NCBI GenBank assembly: GCA_963854835.1
Contig: OY978526.1
Coordinates: 66,812,765 to 66,876,764 of the forward strand
Source: Megamerina dolium
Taxonomy: Eukaryota > Arthropoda > Insecta > Diptera > Megamerinidae
Direction: 5' to 3'
DNA length: 64,000 nucleotides
Of this stretch, positions 60,860 through 64,000 are shown piece after piece. The notes beneath the pieces were generated by a model that was not told where the DNA came from, ran no database searches, and was given only the letters and a program-made list of their open reading frames with translations. The translations under genes were made by a program, and so were the position numbers. Within the stretch, counting starts at the first letter, position 1. The number at the start of each line of letters is the position of its first letter.

Positions 60860-62190
60860 GCTAATTGACTCAAATTGTGTGCATGAGATTATTTTAGCGA
60901 AGCAATGAATATATTTGAAAATGGACAAAATCGAATGAAAATCATAGATATTTTCCATATAAAAGTATGTTATCGAACGCATGTTTTCAGTATTTGGATA
61001 TGAAAATATAAAGCTACAAGACTAAAAGTCAGTATATAAGATTATTTTAGCCAACTAGCAAGTGTGTTTGAAAATAAACGAAATCGCATGAAAATTTCGC
61101 ATACCTCCAATACAAAAGTATGCTTCTGAAAGTATGTTTTCAAAATTTGGGCATGAAAATATCAAGATAACGTGATAGAACTTTGTGTACAATATTTTTT
61201 AAACCAACTACAGAGCAATTTTGAAAGTGGGCGAAATCCAATAAAAATTCCGTATGCCTCCAATACAAAAGTATGCTTCTGAACGTTTGTGTTCAGACTT
61301 TGAACACTTAATTATTAAGCTATTGATCCTAAACTACGCACATAAGTTTATTTTAACCTAAACATGAATGCGTTCGAAAATGAATGAAAATGAATAAAAA
61401 TCTCGTCCCTCTCCCATAGAAAAGTGTGATTTCGAATGTATTTTTGCAGATTTTAAGCATCAAAAATTTTTAACTATTGAATTGAAACTCGGCATATACG
61501 ACTATTTTTATCAATAAAAACATTCACTTGAAAATAGATGAAATCGAGTAAGACTCTTACCTACCTCTCATACGAAAGTATGTTTACGAAAGTATTCTTT
61601 CAGAATTTTAACACAAAAATATGAAGCGAACAAAATGAAACTTAACATATAAATTTATTTTCACCTAAAACATAATGTGTTCGTAAATGGTTGTGATGAA
61701 ATGAAAAACACGTCTATCTTTCATACAAAAGTATGTTTCTGTAGGCACGTTCCACAATTTTGAACATCAAAATATAAAATTATTGATTTCAAACTCAGTA
61801 TACATGATTATTTTTAGCAACAAATGATCTCATTTGTTGATGAAAATAAATCCGCTACAAAATTATTATTCTAAAAATATTTTTTTTTACATTTTTCGCC
61901 CCAAAATACAAAGCCATTAAACTGAAACTCTTCATATAAAATTATTTTCATTAAATAATAAACACCTTCGAGAATGAGTTCAATCGAACAACAATTTCCC
62001 CTGTCCGCCTAACAGGAACATATTTTTCAATGTATTTTTTCAGAATTTTAACGCTAAAATAAATATACATCAAACTGAAACTTGGTATATCAGATAATTT
62101 GCACCAAAGAAATAAATATATTCAAAATTGTCGTAGCCGCATGAAAAGCACATCTACCCTCCATATAAAAGTATGAAGTGTATTGGGATC
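60860..62190 (-). repeat. ~153-bp-period degenerate array, nine units (reverse orientation)
   Basis: The word CATACAAAAGTATG (or close variants) recurs at about 60961, 61115, 61266, 61419, 61573, 61727, 61868, 62020 and 62166, at spacings of 141-154 bp. Each unit also has AAAATxxACxAAATCGxATG upstream and TTTTCAGAATTTTxAxCATxAAAATAT downstream. The consensus is the reverse complement of that in the 40.4-41.85 kb array (CATACTTTTATATGGGAGG and GTTTTCATCCGATT). Units are too diverged for a recent satellite. Confidence 0.85.
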
Positions 62191-63854
62191 TTGTCTGTAC
62201 GAGAATATCTACTATAGTCCAAACTATGTTACCCTTTATATTAACGAAACTAATTCCACATTTTTCTCAAAATCTCTTGTGAGCAACTAATTAAGCTCAT
62301 ATATTGTGTCTCAAATTTCTAGGTAAAATATAAAATTTATTATTATATTTATACAAGTTTTCCCCCAAATACAAACAACAACATATGTATGTTTTGTTAT
62401 GGAATTTTTTTTATTATTAGATGCTCGAAAAAAATCCAAATGTTGTGGGATTTGATTGTCAAATTAGTAGTGCCAATATACAAACATATACATACACTCC
62501 TATGTTATTTTTATCCTTTTGGTTTTGCTCCCCTTTATTTTAGTCCCCTAATCATTATGTGCTCAGTATTCAAACTTAAAACAAATACACATAACTGCAT
62601 AAATGTAGAATACCGTAATTAGAAATGTAAACAAAAAAAAGTGTGCAAAAAATATCCCCCAAAATGTAAAGCAAAAAAATATATAATAAACTAGAAGAGA
62701 GACATAGATAAAACATCAAAAGGACAATAATAACAAAAGCAATATTGACAACATATGGAGGAAATGTATATACATATAAATGTCCTTATTTCATATTAAA
62801 GCCAATATTGATAACTAACGTATCGTATTCGATTTAAGAGGGCTAAATAATGTATGCAAACTTGCATGTATAGAATTTTATTAGGCATTAGTAGTACGAT
62901 ATCGTTATTAGAGCAAAAACAATTTGATGATACTCTGTTGATGATGATGATGACGGTGATGATGTTTCTGTTGATAACAACGATGATGATAATTATGTAT
63001 AATGATGATGGATGGAGAGTACGAATAATAAACTGTACTATCATACATATATGCATTTCGTAAATTCCCCACGGAAATTAAATTGACAGCATACACATGT
63101 ATGTAACAACACCAATACCAGCACCACAAGCAACAACGACGTTAACTGAAAACCAACAATCATGTTGAAGAAAAGCGTATATTTGCCACAAATGAGATTA
63201 ACAACTCATGTGCACGATTTCAATCAACCGCAAATTAACATATGGCAGCAGACAGTCTCTGAATGGATGGCAAGAAGAATGGCATAGTGAAACAGAAAAC
63301 ATTATTATTTTTTGTTTTTGTTTCGGAGGGTTATTATACAATATATAGAGTACATAGATAACATACATACAGCCATACATAATCATAAATATCATGGGAG
63401 TTACAACAGCACATTAAGTTGCATGAGTATATAGTATAGTGTGTAGTGTATATATAATAGTAAATAATAAAACTATGTATTGTATTTACTACATATGGAA
63501 ACAACTAATAGCATGTTAAAGCTTAATGTCAATTTAAATCTCATCAAAATTAAATTTGCCATTTGGTAATCATAAGAAAATAAAATACAAATAAAAAAGC
63601 ATCAAAGCGATTATGTTGTACTAAATTTAAATCGTTATGTTTTGTAACCTTTTAACCCACTTATGAGTGAGGATCTACATTTTGATATTTTGCACTTTCT
63701 CTCACTCATGGACAATATTCGTCGCTACTTAGTTCGACAGCATTTCAGGGTCTCAAGCCAACCCAATCAAAAATCAAAGTATTCATATTTATAAACTCAG
63801 CTGGGGACTATTGCTCCACCTAGGATTTTTATAGGGACAATATTCTTTCCTTAT

Positions 63855-64000
63855 CACTTTGGGCAGATGTTTATAATCGCTTGAAGAAAACTCCAAAGAT
63901 ATGGAAAACTATATATTTTCTTTATCAGTGTCGCCTAAATAGTCCGTACATCCGACCGTCAGTCTATCACCTGGAAGGTTTGGATTGTAACTAGAAGAAA
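63855..64000 (+). mobile_element. Start of a second copy of the 49.96-kb foldback-like element (runs off the window)
   Basis: GGGCAGATGTTTATAATCGCTTGAAG, CAGTGTCGCCTAAA, CCGACCGTCAGTCTATCACCTGGAAGGTTTGG follow the same order as TCAGATGTTTGTGTCCACTTGAAG, CAGCGTCGCTTAAA and GTCTGTCACCTGGCTGG at 50.0-50.15 kb. The terminal repeat itself is not clearly preserved at the left edge. Confidence 0.6.

Larger units (their letters stand above)
60236..64000 (+). other. Neuroligin intron 5, incomplete
   Basis: The intron opens with GTAAGT and has no acceptor-plus-coding continuation inside the window. It contains a nine-unit ~153-bp repeat array (60.86-62.19 kb), GAT-type triplet repeats near 62937-63011 and the start of a dispersed element at about 63855. 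No coding sequence was recognised. Confidence 0.75.

Overview
This window is AT-rich nuclear DNA from a higher fly (Diptera: Brachycera; a tephritid-type genome is plausible but not proven). The reasons are the fly-like protein sequence of the one host gene, very large introns full of degraded transposons, Tc1/mariner elements including a DD41D 'rosa-type' copy, LOA/I-type non-LTR retrotransposons carrying RNase H, and a tRNA-derived SINE family. There is nothing bacterial here: no operons, CRISPR arrays or bona fide tRNA/rRNA genes.

Host gene. One protein-coding gene is recognisable, a neuroligin (postsynaptic cholinesterase-like adhesion protein) on the + strand. I reconstruct five coding exons: 19283-19905, 30032-30249, 48455-48604, 48915-49348 and 59828-60235. 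All join in frame through GT/AG splice sites. The gene continues past base 64000, so the last part of the esterase-like domain, the transmembrane segment and the cytoplasmic tail are missing. The reconstructed protein has a very long Thr/Ser-rich leader before the signal segment, an inactivated nucleophile elbow (GHGTG), and a Gly/Ser-rich insertion in the fifth exon. A 5'UTR exon probably begins at 18719.

Layout. 1-18.7 kb: upstream or 5'-intronic DNA with a mariner remnant (1.1-1.4 kb), LINE remnants (3.2-4.5, 13.65-14.05 and 15.27-17.29 kb), a SINE (12.3 kb), degenerate ~150-bp-period repeats (8.6-9.2 kb) and a pyrimidine tract (10.3 kb). 18.7-19.9 kb: 5'UTR and first coding exon. 19.9-30.0 kb (intron 1): a SINE with a perfect target-site duplication (TSD), a LINE 3'UTR fragment, a 5'-truncated LINE with a TSD, repeat arrays and a second SINE. 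30.25-48.45 kb (intron 2, 18.2 kb): three mariner-type elements clustered in 3 kb, two SINEs, a 23-bp-armed palindrome around a CA microsatellite, a ~150-bp repeat array and another LINE remnant. 49.35-59.83 kb (intron 4): a TIR-bounded element built of ~153-bp internal repeats, an internally deleted mariner, a SINE with a TSD and a LINE remnant. 60.24-64.0 kb (intron 5): a clear nine-unit ~153-bp array and the start of a second copy of the TIR-bounded element.

No retrotransposon or transposon copy here looks intact; each shows a frameshift, internal stop or catalytic deletion. The most unusual structure is the recurrence of ~150-bp periodicity, often with a CCATACAAA-like motif, in several separate arrays in both orientations.
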